From Chloroflexota bacterium (lineage in GTDB: Bacteria; Chloroflexota; Anaerolineae; Promineifilales; Promineifilaceae): a DNA stretch of 52,596 bases. Position 1 is the first letter of the stretch. Every line of letters begins with the position of its first letter. The notes under the pieces were generated by a model, which searched no databases, was not told the origin of the DNA, and saw only the letters and a list, made by a program, of their open reading frames with translations. The position numbers and the translations under genes were made by a program. The DNA lies in NCBI GenBank assembly GCA_017993775.1, contig JAGOMA010000034.1, forward strand, positions 1 to 52,596, written 5' to 3'. Shown piece by piece: positions 1 through 7,754 of the stretch.

Positions 1-2488
1 GGATGCGCCCCAGGTAGAGCGCCAGGTTGTTGGGCGAGCCGTAAATCGAGCGGATGCGCAGCAGGCCGCCCTCGGCGGTGATCAGGCTGGCGCGGTCGAA
101 GGCGACCTGCCACAGGCCGAACAGGGCTACGGCCAGCCCGCTCAATACAAAGGCGTCCAGCACCGCCCACATCTCCCGCTGGCTCAACTTTACCCCGCGC
201 AGCAGCACGTAGAACAAAATCGGTTCGATGATCACCATGCGCCACTCGTTGGTGGCCACGTCCAGCCGCTCGGTGAAGAGCAGGGAGGCGGTGGCGACGA
301 GGGCGAAGGCGAGAACCGCGTAGTCGGCAGAGGTGAGGCGTGCTGCGTGAGGCGTGCTGCGTGATGTTTCCGCACTCCGCACTCCGCACTCCGCACTCCG
401 CACTCCGCACTCCGCACTTCGCACTCCGCACTCCGCACTCCGCACTCCGCACTCCAAAATTTTCCGCAGCAAAAACGCGCCAAACGTCACGGCCGTCAGA
501 ATCTCCACGGGCGAGAAGAAGAATTGGAACATGGGCTTGGGCCAGGGCGGGACGTAGAAGGGGATGGTGAAGGCGATGAGGACCACGCCCCAGGCCGGGC
601 GCAGGGCAATCAGCACAAACAGGGCGGCCAGGGCGATGATGTAGACGTAGAAGCTGGGGGCCACATAGAACAGGGCGGCGACCACGGCCGTTAACCCCAA
701 CTGCGGCCCATCCCCCAACCGGCGGTAGAGGGTGGCCGCTTCCTGCCCCCACGTCAGCCAGCCCATCAGGGTGACGAGGGCGGCGAGGACGGCCGTTACC
801 CCAATTTGCACGCCGCTGCTGAAGCGGGCGTACCAGGCCGACTTTTCGCGCAGCCAGCCGCCCCAACGGGCGCGGCGCGTGAAGTAGAAAGAGGCGATGA
901 GGGCCAGAACGGCCGTTGCCCCCAGCAGCCAGGTCGCCGTGCTAAAGTCCGCCTGCGGTGGGAAGTAGCCCACGCTGAAGCCGTTTAGCGCCCACTGGTC
1001 CCAGCCGCGCGAGGCCACCACTTCCATGACATGCACGCCCGGTTCCAGCCCAGTAGCTACCGGCTCGATGGTAATGTAATCCTCGGTCGGGTCGGGGGCG
1101 GTGAGGACGAGGGCGGCCCCGTTTTCGTCGCGGGGGAGGGCGTTGGCGGGACGGCCGTCGATGGTCACGTACAGCCGGGCGCGGAAGTTGGCCCGGCGCA
1201 CGCGCAGCCCGGCGTCTGTGCCCCAAAAGGTGAAGGTCACGCGGTCCGGCGGCTCGCCTTCTATGGTCTGGCTAATATCCGCCCCAAACTCCGGCGAAAA
1301 GCGCCAGCCCCCGGCGTAGACCTGCGCCGGGTCGTCGGGCGTGGCGAAATGGAAACCGGGATAGGCAACTGGGGGTTGGGGGTTGGGGATTAGGGTTTGG
1401 TCTGGCTCCAATCCCCAGTCCCCAGCCCCCAATCCCTTCTTCAGGCTAAACCCCCAGCGCGCATCGTCCGCCGGGGCGGCGGGTTCCCAATTTTCCAGGA
1501 AAAGCACGCCGGACCAGGGCCATTCGGTTTGGGCGCGGCGCAGGGCGGCGGCGGTCCAATCGGCCTGCTGCTGGGCGGTGGTTTGGCCCCAGAGGGAGGG
1601 CGCGCCGGTCCAATTGGGGGGCAGGCTGTTCCAGCCCCAGTTGCCGGCCCACAGCGCCTTGTCGCCGTCGCCGTTGCGCTCCATCACCTCGCGCAGCAGG
1701 ATGAAGCGGCTGAAGTTGAGCACGCTGTTGTCCACGCGGCGGTCGTCGGGCGGGGTGTCGAAGCCGTAGGGCTTGCCGGCGACCACGTCGAAGGCGTCGG
1801 CTGCGCCTTCTTCGTAGAGCTGCTGCAGGTAGAGGTGGTCGGCCAGGTTTTGCGGGCCGGTTTCGCTGGTGGGGGCGAGGGGCGCGGCGATGATGACGGC
1901 GTCAGCGTCGGCGGCGCGGATGGCGGCGCTGGCGGCGGCCAGCAGGGCGGCGTATTCGGCGGCGTTGACGGGCTGGTTGCCCCAATGGCTGGTCAGGTTG
2001 GGTTCGTCCCAGATGATGTAGTGCTGAATCTGGTCGCCGTAGCGGGCGGCAAATGCACCGGCCCAGGCGGCGTAGGCGGCGGGGTCGGCGGGCGGGGCGA
2101 AGTGGTTGGCCGGGTCGCCGTCGAGCAGGGGGGTGAGGGTGAGGGAGGGGTGGGTGAGAACGGCCGTTACCAACCTGTCCGCCGCTGCCCAATCAAAATC
2201 CTCAGAGAAGGTGAAAGTTTGCTTGATGTCGCTGATGCCCAGGGCGGCGATCTGCTCCAGGTTAGCGGCCAGGGCTGCGTCGTCGTACTGCTCCAGGGCG
2301 ACGTTGAGGCCGAGCCGTGCGCCGGCGTGGGCGATGGGGCCGGGCAGCCCGGCGGGGATGCCGCGCAGCAGGGTGGTTTGCCGGGCGCGCAGTCCGCCGA
2401 GGGCGAGCAGGGCGAGGGCGGCGAGGCTGAGCAGGCCCAGGGAGAGCCAGCGGGCGCGTATGGTGGTGATTAGAGGCCATGAAGACAT
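1..2488 (-). CDS. Glycosidase-like / O-antigen polymerase fusion membrane protein (partial, C-terminus beyond window)
   Basis: This frame is open from an ATG at 2488 down to base 1, so at least 829 residues are present and the C-terminus is missing. A membrane anchor (about residues 10-32) is followed by a TIM-barrel glycosidase-like domain resembling GH39/GH5 enzymes; WDEPNL near residue 160 is the expected acid/base motif (usually WNEP). A beta-sandwich-like stretch follows (about 380-500), then from about residue 509 many membrane segments. The motif IRSIYGSPNNLALYLGR at the left edge is typical of the O-antigen ligase/polymerase (Wzy/WaaL) family. Inferred role: assembly or export-side processing of a surface polysaccharide. 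Two heptamer repeat arrays are translated in frame (1367-1434 in the linker, 371-454 between membrane segments). There is no clear Shine-Dalgarno, so the start is moderately certain. The domain assignment is from motif reading only. Confidence 0.8.
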   Translation of the reverse strand, partial: MSSWPLITTIRARWLSLGLLSLAALALLALGGLRARQTTLLRGIPAGLPGPIAHAGARLGLNVALEQYDDAALAANLEQIAALGISDIKQTFTFSEDFDWAAADRLVTAVLTHPSLTLTPLLDGDPANHFAPPADPAAYAAWAGAFAARYGDQIQHYIIWDEPNLTSHWGNQPVNAAEYAALLAAASAAIRAADADAVIIAAPLAPTSETGPQNLADHLYLQQLYEEGAADAFDVVAGKPYGFDTPPDDRRVDNSVLNFSRFILLREVMERNGDGDKALWAGNWGWNSLPPNWTGAPSLWGQTTAQQQADWTAAALRRAQTEWPWSGVLFLENWEPAAPADDARWGFSLKKGLGAGDWGLEPDQTLIPNPQPPVAYPGFHFATPDDPAQVYAGGWRFSPEFGADISQTIEGEPPDRVTFTFWGTDAGLRVRRANFRARLYVTIDGRPANALPRDENGAALVLTAPDPTEDYITIEPVATGLEPGVHVMEVVASRGWDQWALNGFSVGYFPPQADFSTATWLLGATAVLALIASFYFTRRARWGGWLREKSAWYARFSSGVQIGVTAVLAALVTLMGWLTWGQEAATLYRRLGDGPQLGLTAVVAALFYVAPSFYVYIIALAALFVLIALRPAWGVVLIAFTIPFYVPPWPKPMFQFFFSPVEILTAVTFGAFLLRKILECGVRSAECGVRSAECGVRSAECGVRSAETSRSTPHAARLTSADYAVLAFALVATASLLFTERLDVATNEWRMVIIEPILFYVLLRGVKLSQREMWAVLDAFVLSGLAVALFGLWQVAFDRASLITAEGGLLRIRSIYGSPNNLALYLGRI
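333..367. repeat. Heptamer tandem repeat (GCGTGCT/GCGTGAG units)
   Basis: About five consecutive 7-bp units alternating GTGAGGC and GTGCTGC lie directly beside the longer TCCGCAC array, inside the polymerase gene. They stay open in the coding frame. Confidence 0.8.
371..454. repeat. Heptamer tandem array, 12 units of CGCACTC
   Basis: Twelve contiguous 7-bp units, eleven identical and one (413-419) with a single C-to-T change. On the gene's strand the array reads as a repeating seven-residue peptide (E-C-G-V-R-S-A). Because 7 is not a multiple of 3, all three frames give rotations of the same stop-free peptide, so gain or loss of a unit shifts the downstream frame. Confidence 0.95.
1367..1434. 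repeat. Inverted heptamer arrays (GGGGGTT and CAATCCC units)
   Basis: Units GGGGGTT, GGGGGTT, GGGGATT, AGGGTTT are followed by the inverted CAATCCC, CAGTCCC, CAGCCCC, CAATCCC. The pair could fold as a hairpin and lies in frame within the linker of the polymerase fusion. The unit closely resembles the CCCCAGT-type heptamer repeats known from heterocystous cyanobacteria (established knowledge); any relation is inference. Confidence 0.85.
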
Positions 2489-2530
2489 GGCTGGTATTCT
2501 AGGGGAAATGGGGGAAATGGGAAACTATCC

Positions 2531-2565
2531 AAACTTCCCGGAACCTCTGAGGTTCCGGGAAGTTT
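2531..2565 (-). terminator. Perfect 16-bp inverted repeat after the lipoprotein gene
   Basis: Arms AAACTTCCCGGAACCT and AGGTTCCGGGAAGTTT surround a CTG loop, beginning one base past the stop codon (2567-2569) of the minus-strand lipoprotein gene. There is only a short T/A flank, so this may be a dispersed hairpin repeat serving as a terminator rather than a classical intrinsic terminator. Confidence 0.6.
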
Positions 2566-2566
2566 G

Positions 2567-4267
2567 CTACCCATACGGCGCCCAGGTGGGGTGCGTGTTC
2601 ACGGCGTCGCCTTCTGTCAGGCGGCGGGCCGTGCCATCCGCCAGGGTGTAGAGGTAAAGGTCGTTGTTGAAGATGAAGGCGATATGCTCGCCGGTTGGTC
2701 CCCAGGCCATGAAGGCCTGCTGGCGCGGGAAGTAGCTGTTTTCGTTGGCCGGGGGGTAAATCTGGCGGGCGTTGCTGCCGTCGCGGTCCATCAGCCAGAG
2801 CGTATAGCTGCTGCGCTGGCTGTCCAGCGGATCGGTGGTGCGCAAGAAGGCGATGGGTAGATCGCTGGCGGGCGTATCGGGCGCTAACTTCCCGGCCCAG
2901 TGTTGGTGCGCCCACATGCCCGCGTCTTGCACGAAGCGTCCGGCGACGCCGCTGGTCGTGTCTACCACCCAATTGGCAAACGTCGGGTCTTCGGATTCGG
3001 CGCTGTCGTGGCCGGTGTAGGCCAGGAAACGGCCGTCTGGCGACCAGGCCAGCGTAGGCACCCACACCCAGTCACCCGGCGGGTCAAACTCGGTGAAGGT
3101 TTGCAGCTGCACCCGCTGCGGCGCGTCGCGCGGCGGGTCCAGATTGATCAGGCCCACCTCGTTGGCGTAGCTGTAGGCGATTTGCGCGCCGGTGGGCGAC
3201 CAGGCGAAGTTGCCGCCCCACCAGGAATAAAGCGCGGCGTAGGCTTCTACGATCTGTTCTGGTTCCAATGCGTCGTCCGGGTCGGGCGGGATTTGCGCCC
3301 GCCAGAGGTCGTTGTTGGCTTCCCAGCCGGGCGGCGTGGTGATGGAAACGGCCGTGGTGTAGGCAATCTCGCCAATTTCCGCCTCACCGGCGGGGTTCCA
3401 GTCGGCCCACAGCACGTTTTCCACGCCGAGGGGGCGCGGTTCGGCGCTGCGCTGTGTTTGGATGACGTAGAGGGCGTTGTTGAAGACGGCCGGGTCGCCA
3501 TCGACGCGGCTGTAGAGCAGATAATCGCCGCTGGGGGAAAGGCTGAAGACACGGCCGTCTAGCTGCCCGCCAACCGCCAACTGCTCCGGAAAGGCCGATT
3601 CGCCGCGCAAGAGAACGGCCGTGCCGTCGCTGATGTAGGCCAGCACGCCGGGAAAGCTGACGTTGCCGCCCGCCGCGCCGATGCCCACCATCACAATTTC
3701 GTCCTGTGGCTCTTCGATGACGGCCGTTTGCGTCGGCCAGCGCTCCGCCTCCAGCCCATCGCGGTAGACGATGCGGATGGTGGTTTCTTGCAGGCCGTCT
3801 TTGCCCGCCTGCACAATGAGCGGCGGGTCTTCGGCGGTCATTGATTCGTTGCGCACGATTTTGCGGGCGAAGGGCAGGCTTTGGGTGGTGGTTTCGATGC
3901 TTTCGCTGATGCGCACGACGGTGATGGTTTCACCGCCGGCCAGGGGCGTGTAGACCGGCGGGGTCACTTCGTCGCTTTCGCCCAGGGTCACGCCGGCTTC
4001 GGCCAGCAGTTCGCGCACGTTGGTAGCTTCGGTGATGAGATTGAAGCTCTCGCCATCGACAATGAGAGTGACCTGGAGGGGTTCGGGAACGGCCGTGTCC
4101 GGGGTTTCCACCGCGCAGCCGGCCAGGAAAAATAGCAGCAGGAAAAGGAAGAGGGAAGGTGTGGCGCGTGATGCCTGATGCGTGATGCGTGATGGGGGGA
4201 CGAAACACGCATCACGCATCACGAAGCATGAAAAACGAAAACCCACGGCTTTCAAGCGTTCTGCCAC
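2567..4267 (-). CDS. DUF348-G5-beta-propeller lipoprotein
   Basis: The protein has a lipoprotein signal ending in LAGC (Cys 51 counted from the GTG at 4267), then a DUF348-like ubiquitin-fold segment (about 66-103), a G5-type domain (about 122-197, with the usual ESIETTTQSLPF start), and a C-terminal TolB/PD40-type propeller with repeated SPxGxxLxY-like blades. DUF348 and G5 are common in resuscitation-promoting and cell-wall binding proteins, so a cell-envelope location is expected; the propeller's ligand is unknown. The GTG start overlaps the upstream DUF2267 gene by 16 bp. An ATG at 4219 (MRDACF) is an alternative and gives a more usual signal peptide. Heptamer repeats (4166-4227) are translated as part of the pre-lipobox segment, which is odd and suggests repeat invasion of the 5' end. 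Confidence 0.85.
   Translation of the reverse strand: MAERLKAVGFRFSCFVMRDACFVPPSRITHQASRATPSLFLFLLLFFLAGCAVETPDTAVPEPLQVTLIVDGESFNLITEATNVRELLAEAGVTLGESDEVTPPVYTPLAGGETITVVRISESIETTTQSLPFARKIVRNESMTAEDPPLIVQAGKDGLQETTIRIVYRDGLEAERWPTQTAVIEEPQDEIVMVGIGAAGGNVSFPGVLAYISDGTAVLLRGESAFPEQLAVGGQLDGRVFSLSPSGDYLLYSRVDGDPAVFNNALYVIQTQRSAEPRPLGVENVLWADWNPAGEAEIGEIAYTTAVSITTPPGWEANNDLWRAQIPPDPDDALEPEQIVEAYAALYSWWGGNFAWSPTGAQIAYSYANEVGLINLDPPRDAPQRVQLQTFTEFDPPGDWVWVPTLAWSPDGRFLAYTGHDSAESEDPTFANWVVDTTSGVAGRFVQDAGMWAHQHWAGKLAPDTPASDLPIAFLRTTDPLDSQRSSYTLWLMDRDGSNARQIYPPANENSYFPRQQAFMAWGPTGEHIAFIFNNDLYLYTLADGTARRLTEGDAVNTHPTWAPYG
4166..4227. repeat. Inverted heptamer arrays (GCGTGAT / ACGCATC)
   Basis: Four GCGTGAT-type units (4166-4193, one variant GCCTGAT) face two ACGCATC units plus a degenerate one across a short spacer. 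They lie at the start of the lipoprotein gene, between its two candidate start codons and the hydrophobic signal. Confidence 0.85.
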
Positions 4268-4677
4268 ATCTCGCTGAGTTCGGGGGAAAGCGTGTCGGCG
4301 ACAGCTTGGCTGACATCGTTGGGAATGAGGGCTTTAAGGCTGTGGAAAATGGCCGTTACGGGGTAGCGGGCGAATTGGGCGTCGGTGTTGCCGGCGCGGT
4401 TGGCGACCATTTTTTGGAATTCTAACCGGGTCAGGCTTTTGTTACGGAAGTGGAGGAGCCAGAATTGGCGTTTTAGCTGTTGGCCCAATTCTTCTGGCAG
4501 GGCGTTGGCGAGTTGTTTTTTGGTACGGCCGTTGAGGTTCAGCGCCAGGGTGCGCAGGGTAGCGTGGCTCCAACGCCGGGCGTGATCGGGGGTGCGCAAT
4601 TTGCCGATTTGCTGTACGGCCGTGTAATAGGCATTTAAGTCGTTTTTCGAGATGCTGCTGGTCATTGTCTGGGTCAT
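4252..4677 (-). CDS. DUF2267 family protein
   Basis: A 141-residue soluble protein with two copies of the DUF2267 helical pattern: ATLRTLALNLNGRTKKQLANALPEELGQQL, then a second half that ends VSQAVADTLSPELSEMW. The family is widespread but functionally unassigned. A purine-rich CTTGGAG lies about 13 bp before the ATG. It is upstream of, and overlaps, the lipoprotein gene, so the two are probably co-transcribed. It shares the intergenic space with divergent rplY. Confidence 0.75.
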   Translation of the reverse strand: MTQTMTSSISKNDLNAYYTAVQQIGKLRTPDHARRWSHATLRTLALNLNGRTKKQLANALPEELGQQLKRQFWLLHFRNKSLTRLEFQKMVANRAGNTDAQFARYPVTAIFHSLKALIPNDVSQAVADTLSPELSEMWQNA

Positions 4678-4730
4678 ATTGTCCTGTCTCCAAGGTGACT
4701 TTTTTACCCCGCTCAGGGGCAGGCGTCAAG

Positions 4731-4759
4731 TTGACGATTTACTGATACTTGTTTATACT
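4731..4759 (+). promoter_or_regulatory. Sigma-70-type promoter upstream of rplY
   Basis: TTGACG (4731-4736), a 17-bp spacer and TATACT (4754-4759). If used, the rplY transcript has a leader of about 190 nt holding two small stems: GCACTGCCAAGTGC near 4826, and CCTCG...CGAGG around 4905-4934. Confidence 0.6.
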
Positions 4760-4958
4760 TCGACGGTTCATTTCCAACCAGATTCGAATTATAATCGAAC
4801 AGTTGATTTTAAGGTATGCCAAAACGCACTGCCAAGTGCGTCAGAGGCTGGTAATTTGGATGGTGGTGGATGTATTGGCACGGGGTGCAAAATTAAAAAA
4901 ATCCCCTCGTTGAACGAAGACGTTGCATCGAGGAGTTGACAAGCCGAGGAATGGAATT

Positions 4959-5624
4959 ATGTCTGAAGAACGTTATACATTGGTAGCCGAGCCGCGCACG
5001 GTTGTGGGCAAACAAGTCAAACAATTACGTCGTGAGGGTTGGACGCCGGCAGTGATTTACAGCACAAAGCAAGAACCGATGAACATCAAATTGGAGACGC
5101 TGCCGCTGTTCAAAACATTGCGTAAAGCCAGCACAACGCATCTGATCGATGTCGATGTGGAAGGTAAAAAACACACCGTTTTGGCGCGCGAAATTCAACA
5201 ACACGTCACCCGAGGTGATCTGGTTCACGTTGATTTTCTGGAAGTAGACATGAAAGTGGTCATTACTTCCGAAGCTGAACTGGTTGGTGTGGGTGAAGCG
5301 GCGCCGGAGGCCGATGGCCTGGGTGTGGTGACACTGAGCTTGCGCAGCGTAGCCATCGAATGCTTGCCGGACGATCTGGTTTCCCAGATTGAGGTTGACC
5401 TGACCAAAATTACCACGCCCGATGACGCCATCACTGTAGCCGATCTGGTTGCTCCCCAGGGCGTTACCATTTTGGACGATCCTGAAACGATTGTCGCGGT
5501 GTTCTCATATGAACGCGCCGCAATTGAAGGGGCTGAGGGAGAAGAATTGGATGCTTTTGCGCCGATGGCTGATTCCGTGGAAGTGATTGGTAAGGGCAAG
5601 AAAGACGACGACTTCGAGGATTAA
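4959..5624 (+). CDS. rplY: 50S ribosomal protein L25 (CTC form)
   Basis: A 221-residue protein that binds 5S rRNA in the large subunit. The N-terminal L25 domain starts MSEERYTLVAEPRTVVGKQV and includes the GWTPAVIYS stretch. The C-terminal beta domain of the longer CTC/TL5 form runs from about residue 100, with a family-typical acidic tail. The ATG at 4959 is chosen because GAGGA sits 8 bp upstream and homologues begin here; an in-frame upstream start at 4923 is unlikely. The gene contains no ACGGCCGT octamer, unlike most neighbours. It is followed by a strong intrinsic terminator. Confidence 0.93.
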   Translation: MSEERYTLVAEPRTVVGKQVKQLRREGWTPAVIYSTKQEPMNIKLETLPLFKTLRKASTTHLIDVDVEGKKHTVLAREIQQHVTRGDLVHVDFLEVDMKVVITSEAELVGVGEAAPEADGLGVVTLSLRSVAIECLPDDLVSQIEVDLTKITTPDDAITVADLVAPQGVTILDDPETIVAVFSYERAAIEGAEGEELDAFAPMADSVEVIGKGKKDDDFED

Positions 5625-5654
5625 TTCTCTTTTGTCTACATTGTAAAAATGGAA

Positions 5655-5690
5655 AAGGCTAGAACTTTGATGAGTTCTGGCCTTTTTTTA
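5655..5690 (+). terminator. Intrinsic terminator after rplY
   Basis: AAGGCTAGAACT pairs with AGTTCTGGCCTT (one mismatch) around a TTGATG loop, followed by a run of seven T. Confidence 0.93.
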
Positions 5691-5704
5691 TTCGGGATTG
5701 GCGG

Positions 5705-7732
5705 ATGATGGGTGGCAAGCGGTTAACGGCGATTGGTTTGATTGGCATCTTGATGGTTGGCGCGGCGCTGCGCTGGTCGGGGCTGGATTGGGACGATTAT
5801 CAGCATTTTCATCCGGATGAGCGGTATATCCATTGGGTGGCGGCGACGATTGAACGGCCGTCATCCCTGCGCGCCGCCTTCGATCCCCAGCAATCGACGC
5901 TGAACCCGTATTACTGGCCGCCGGAAGCCGCCAGTGCGGGCATCGAAGTGCTGCAAGATACCCCGCGCCGTTTTGCCTATGGTCACCTGCCGATGTACCT
6001 GGGCGTGGCGGCGACGCGGCTGGCGGAATGGGCCGGGGCCAGGTGGGCCAATGCCCTGCCGCAAAATTGGCTGCTGACGCGAGACATTTTGAACGCCTCC
6101 GGCATGGTTGAGTACCGCCATCTGGCGGCGGTGACGCGGGCGCTGACGGGCCTGGTGGACCTGGGAACGATTGTGTTTGTGTTTTTGCTGGGGCGGCGGG
6201 TGTTTGGCACGGCCGTTGGCCTGCTGGCGGCGGCGTTTTTGGCCTTGAACGTGATGCATATCCAGCTCGCCCACTTTTTTACGGTAGACCCGTACCTGAC
6301 GTTTTTTACGGTGGGGACCCTTTATTTTATTTCGGATTTCGGATTTCGGATTTCGGATTCTGTCGCCACATTGTCATTCCCTAACCCGATCACCCGCGCG
6401 CACCTCCCTTTTTTCCTGGCGGCGGTGTTTGCCGGGCTGGCCGTGGGGACTAAGTTTTCGGCGGTGTTGTTGTTTGTGCCGTTGGGGATAACGGCCGTTG
6501 TCGCTGCTGGTGAACGGTGGTGGCGCTGGTGGGGAACGGCCGTGCTGGTTGCCTTTCTCGCTTTCTTTCTCACCAATCCCTTTGCTGTGCTGGACTGGTC
6601 TTGTGAAGTTGTGACCCCGGCTATGTCTGTGGGACCGCTGACCATTCCTGAAATCAATTGGGCTTCGTGCTACCTGGACAACATCACCGCGCAGAGCGTT
6701 ATGGTCGGCGGCGGCGGCGACATTCCGTTTACCCGTCAATACGAAGGCACACTGCCCTACCTGTACCCTATCGAAATGCAGCTAAAATGGGGTATGGGCT
6801 GGCCGCTGGGACTGGCGGCGTTTGTGGGGTTTGGCTGGGCGGTGTGGGAGTTTTTACGGAGATTGGAGATTAGAAATTGGCGATTTTGGCGGTGGGCCAA
6901 TCTCCAATCTCCCATCTCCAATCTTCTGCTGCTTTCCTGGGCCGTGCCTTTCTTCCTGGTCACCGGCAGTTTTTACGTGAAGTTTATGCGCTATATGCAG
7001 CCGCTGACGCCGTTTTTGATGATTTTTGCGGCGGCGCTGCTGTGGCAAATTGGGCGCCGTTGGGCGCGCTGGCTGATGGTGGGCGGGGTGTTGGCGGGCA
7101 CGGCCGTTTACGCCCTGGCTTTTGTTACTATCTACAACACGCCGCACCCCTGGATAACGGCCGCGGCGTGGATTTACGCCCACGTGCCGCCGGGCGCGCT
7201 GATTGTTAGCGAGCAATGGGACGATGCGCTGCCGACCTCGCTTATTTTAGACGGCGAAGCGCGGCTGCGGGCGGAGTATGAAAACGCAGAGCTTACCTGG
7301 TTGACGGGCGTGGGGGAAGCCGACGACACGGCGAAGCTGGCCGCCAATTTGGAACTGCTGGCGCGGGCGGATTATGTAACCTTGGTGAGCAATCGGGTGT
7401 ATGGCGTGGTTCCCCGCTTGCCGGAAATGTATCCCTTTTCCAGCCAGTATCACCACCTGCTGCTGGATGGGTCGTTGGGGTATGAGCTGGTGTGGGTGAA
7501 CGGCCGTTACCCCCATTTGTTTGCCACCCATTACCGGCCAGACACGTTTGGTTGGCCGGGCTTAACGCCGCCGGATGGCGTGCGCGCGTATCTGGCCGAA
7601 TCCATGCCCGGGCTGAACGGGGGCCGGGTAGACGAGAGTTTTGTGGTGTATGACCAGCCGTTGACGATGATATTTCGCAATGACGGCCGTTTGTCGGCGG
7701 CGGAAATGGGGGAGATGTTTGCACGGCCGTAA
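5705..7732 (+). CDS. GT39-like (GT-C) membrane glycosyltransferase
   Basis: A 675-residue multi-pass membrane protein. The first loop carries DWDDYQHFHPDERY, the acidic loop-1 motif typical of dolichyl/undecaprenyl-phosphate-sugar dependent GT39/ArnT-type transferases. About ten hydrophobic segments lie between residues 10 and 480, followed by a C-terminal soluble domain (about 490-675). The sugar donor and acceptor cannot be read from sequence. Heptamer repeats are translated inside it: 6331-6358 gives ISDFGFRISDS and 6861-6925 gives LEIRNWRFWRWANLQSPISN, both in loops. Start ATG at 5705, with a weak GCGG upstream. The stop is 22 bp before the HD gene. Confidence 0.8.
   Translation: MMGGKRLTAIGLIGILMVGAALRWSGLDWDDYQHFHPDERYIHWVAATIERPSSLRAAFDPQQSTLNPYYWPPEAASAGIEVLQDTPRRFAYGHLPMYLGVAATRLAEWAGARWANALPQNWLLTRDILNASGMVEYRHLAAVTRALTGLVDLGTIVFVFLLGRRVFGTAVGLLAAAFLALNVMHIQLAHFFTVDPYLTFFTVGTLYFISDFGFRISDSVATLSFPNPITRAHLPFFLAAVFAGLAVGTKFSAVLLFVPLGITAVVAAGERWWRWWGTAVLVAFLAFFLTNPFAVLDWSCEVVTPAMSVGPLTIPEINWASCYLDNITAQSVMVGGGGDIPFTRQYEGTLPYLYPIEMQLKWGMGWPLGLAAFVGFGWAVWEFLRRLEIRNWRFWRWANLQSPISNLLLLSWAVPFFLVTGSFYVKFMRYMQPLTPFLMIFAAALLWQIGRRWARWLMVGGVLAGTAVYALAFVTIYNTPHPWITAAAWIYAHVPPGALIVSEQWDDALPTSLILDGEARLRAEYENAELTWLTGVGEADDTAKLAANLELLARADYVTLVSNRVYGVVPRLPEMYPFSSQYHHLLLDGSLGYELVWVNGRYPHLFATHYRPDTFGWPGLTPPDGVRAYLAESMPGLNGGRVDESFVVYDQPLTMIFRNDGRLSAAEMGEMFARP
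6331..6358. repeat. Heptamer tandem repeat, 4 units of TTCGGAT
   Basis: Four exact 7-bp units inside the GT39-like gene, translated in frame as a short insert that does not look like the neighbouring hydrophobic sequence. Confidence 0.9.
6861..6925. repeat. Inverted heptamer arrays (GATTGGA / CCAATCT) inside a CDS
   Basis: GATTGGA-type units (6861-6888) are followed within 10 bp by inverted CCAATCT-type units (6898-6925), forming a potential hairpin in the coding sequence. The same pair of unit sequences recurs at 20361-20431 and about 22969-23018. Confidence 0.85.
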
Positions 7733-7754
7733 CCGTGAGAGCGAGGACAGGGTG

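Noticed and set aside
371..454. CRISPR array
   Set aside because: Units are 7 bp with no spacers and lie inside a gene; no cas genes nearby.
1397..2473. 358-residue plus-strand frame
   Set aside because: Low-complexity Gly/Val/Gln-rich product lying antisense to the glycosidase-polymerase fusion, whose own frame has clear motifs.
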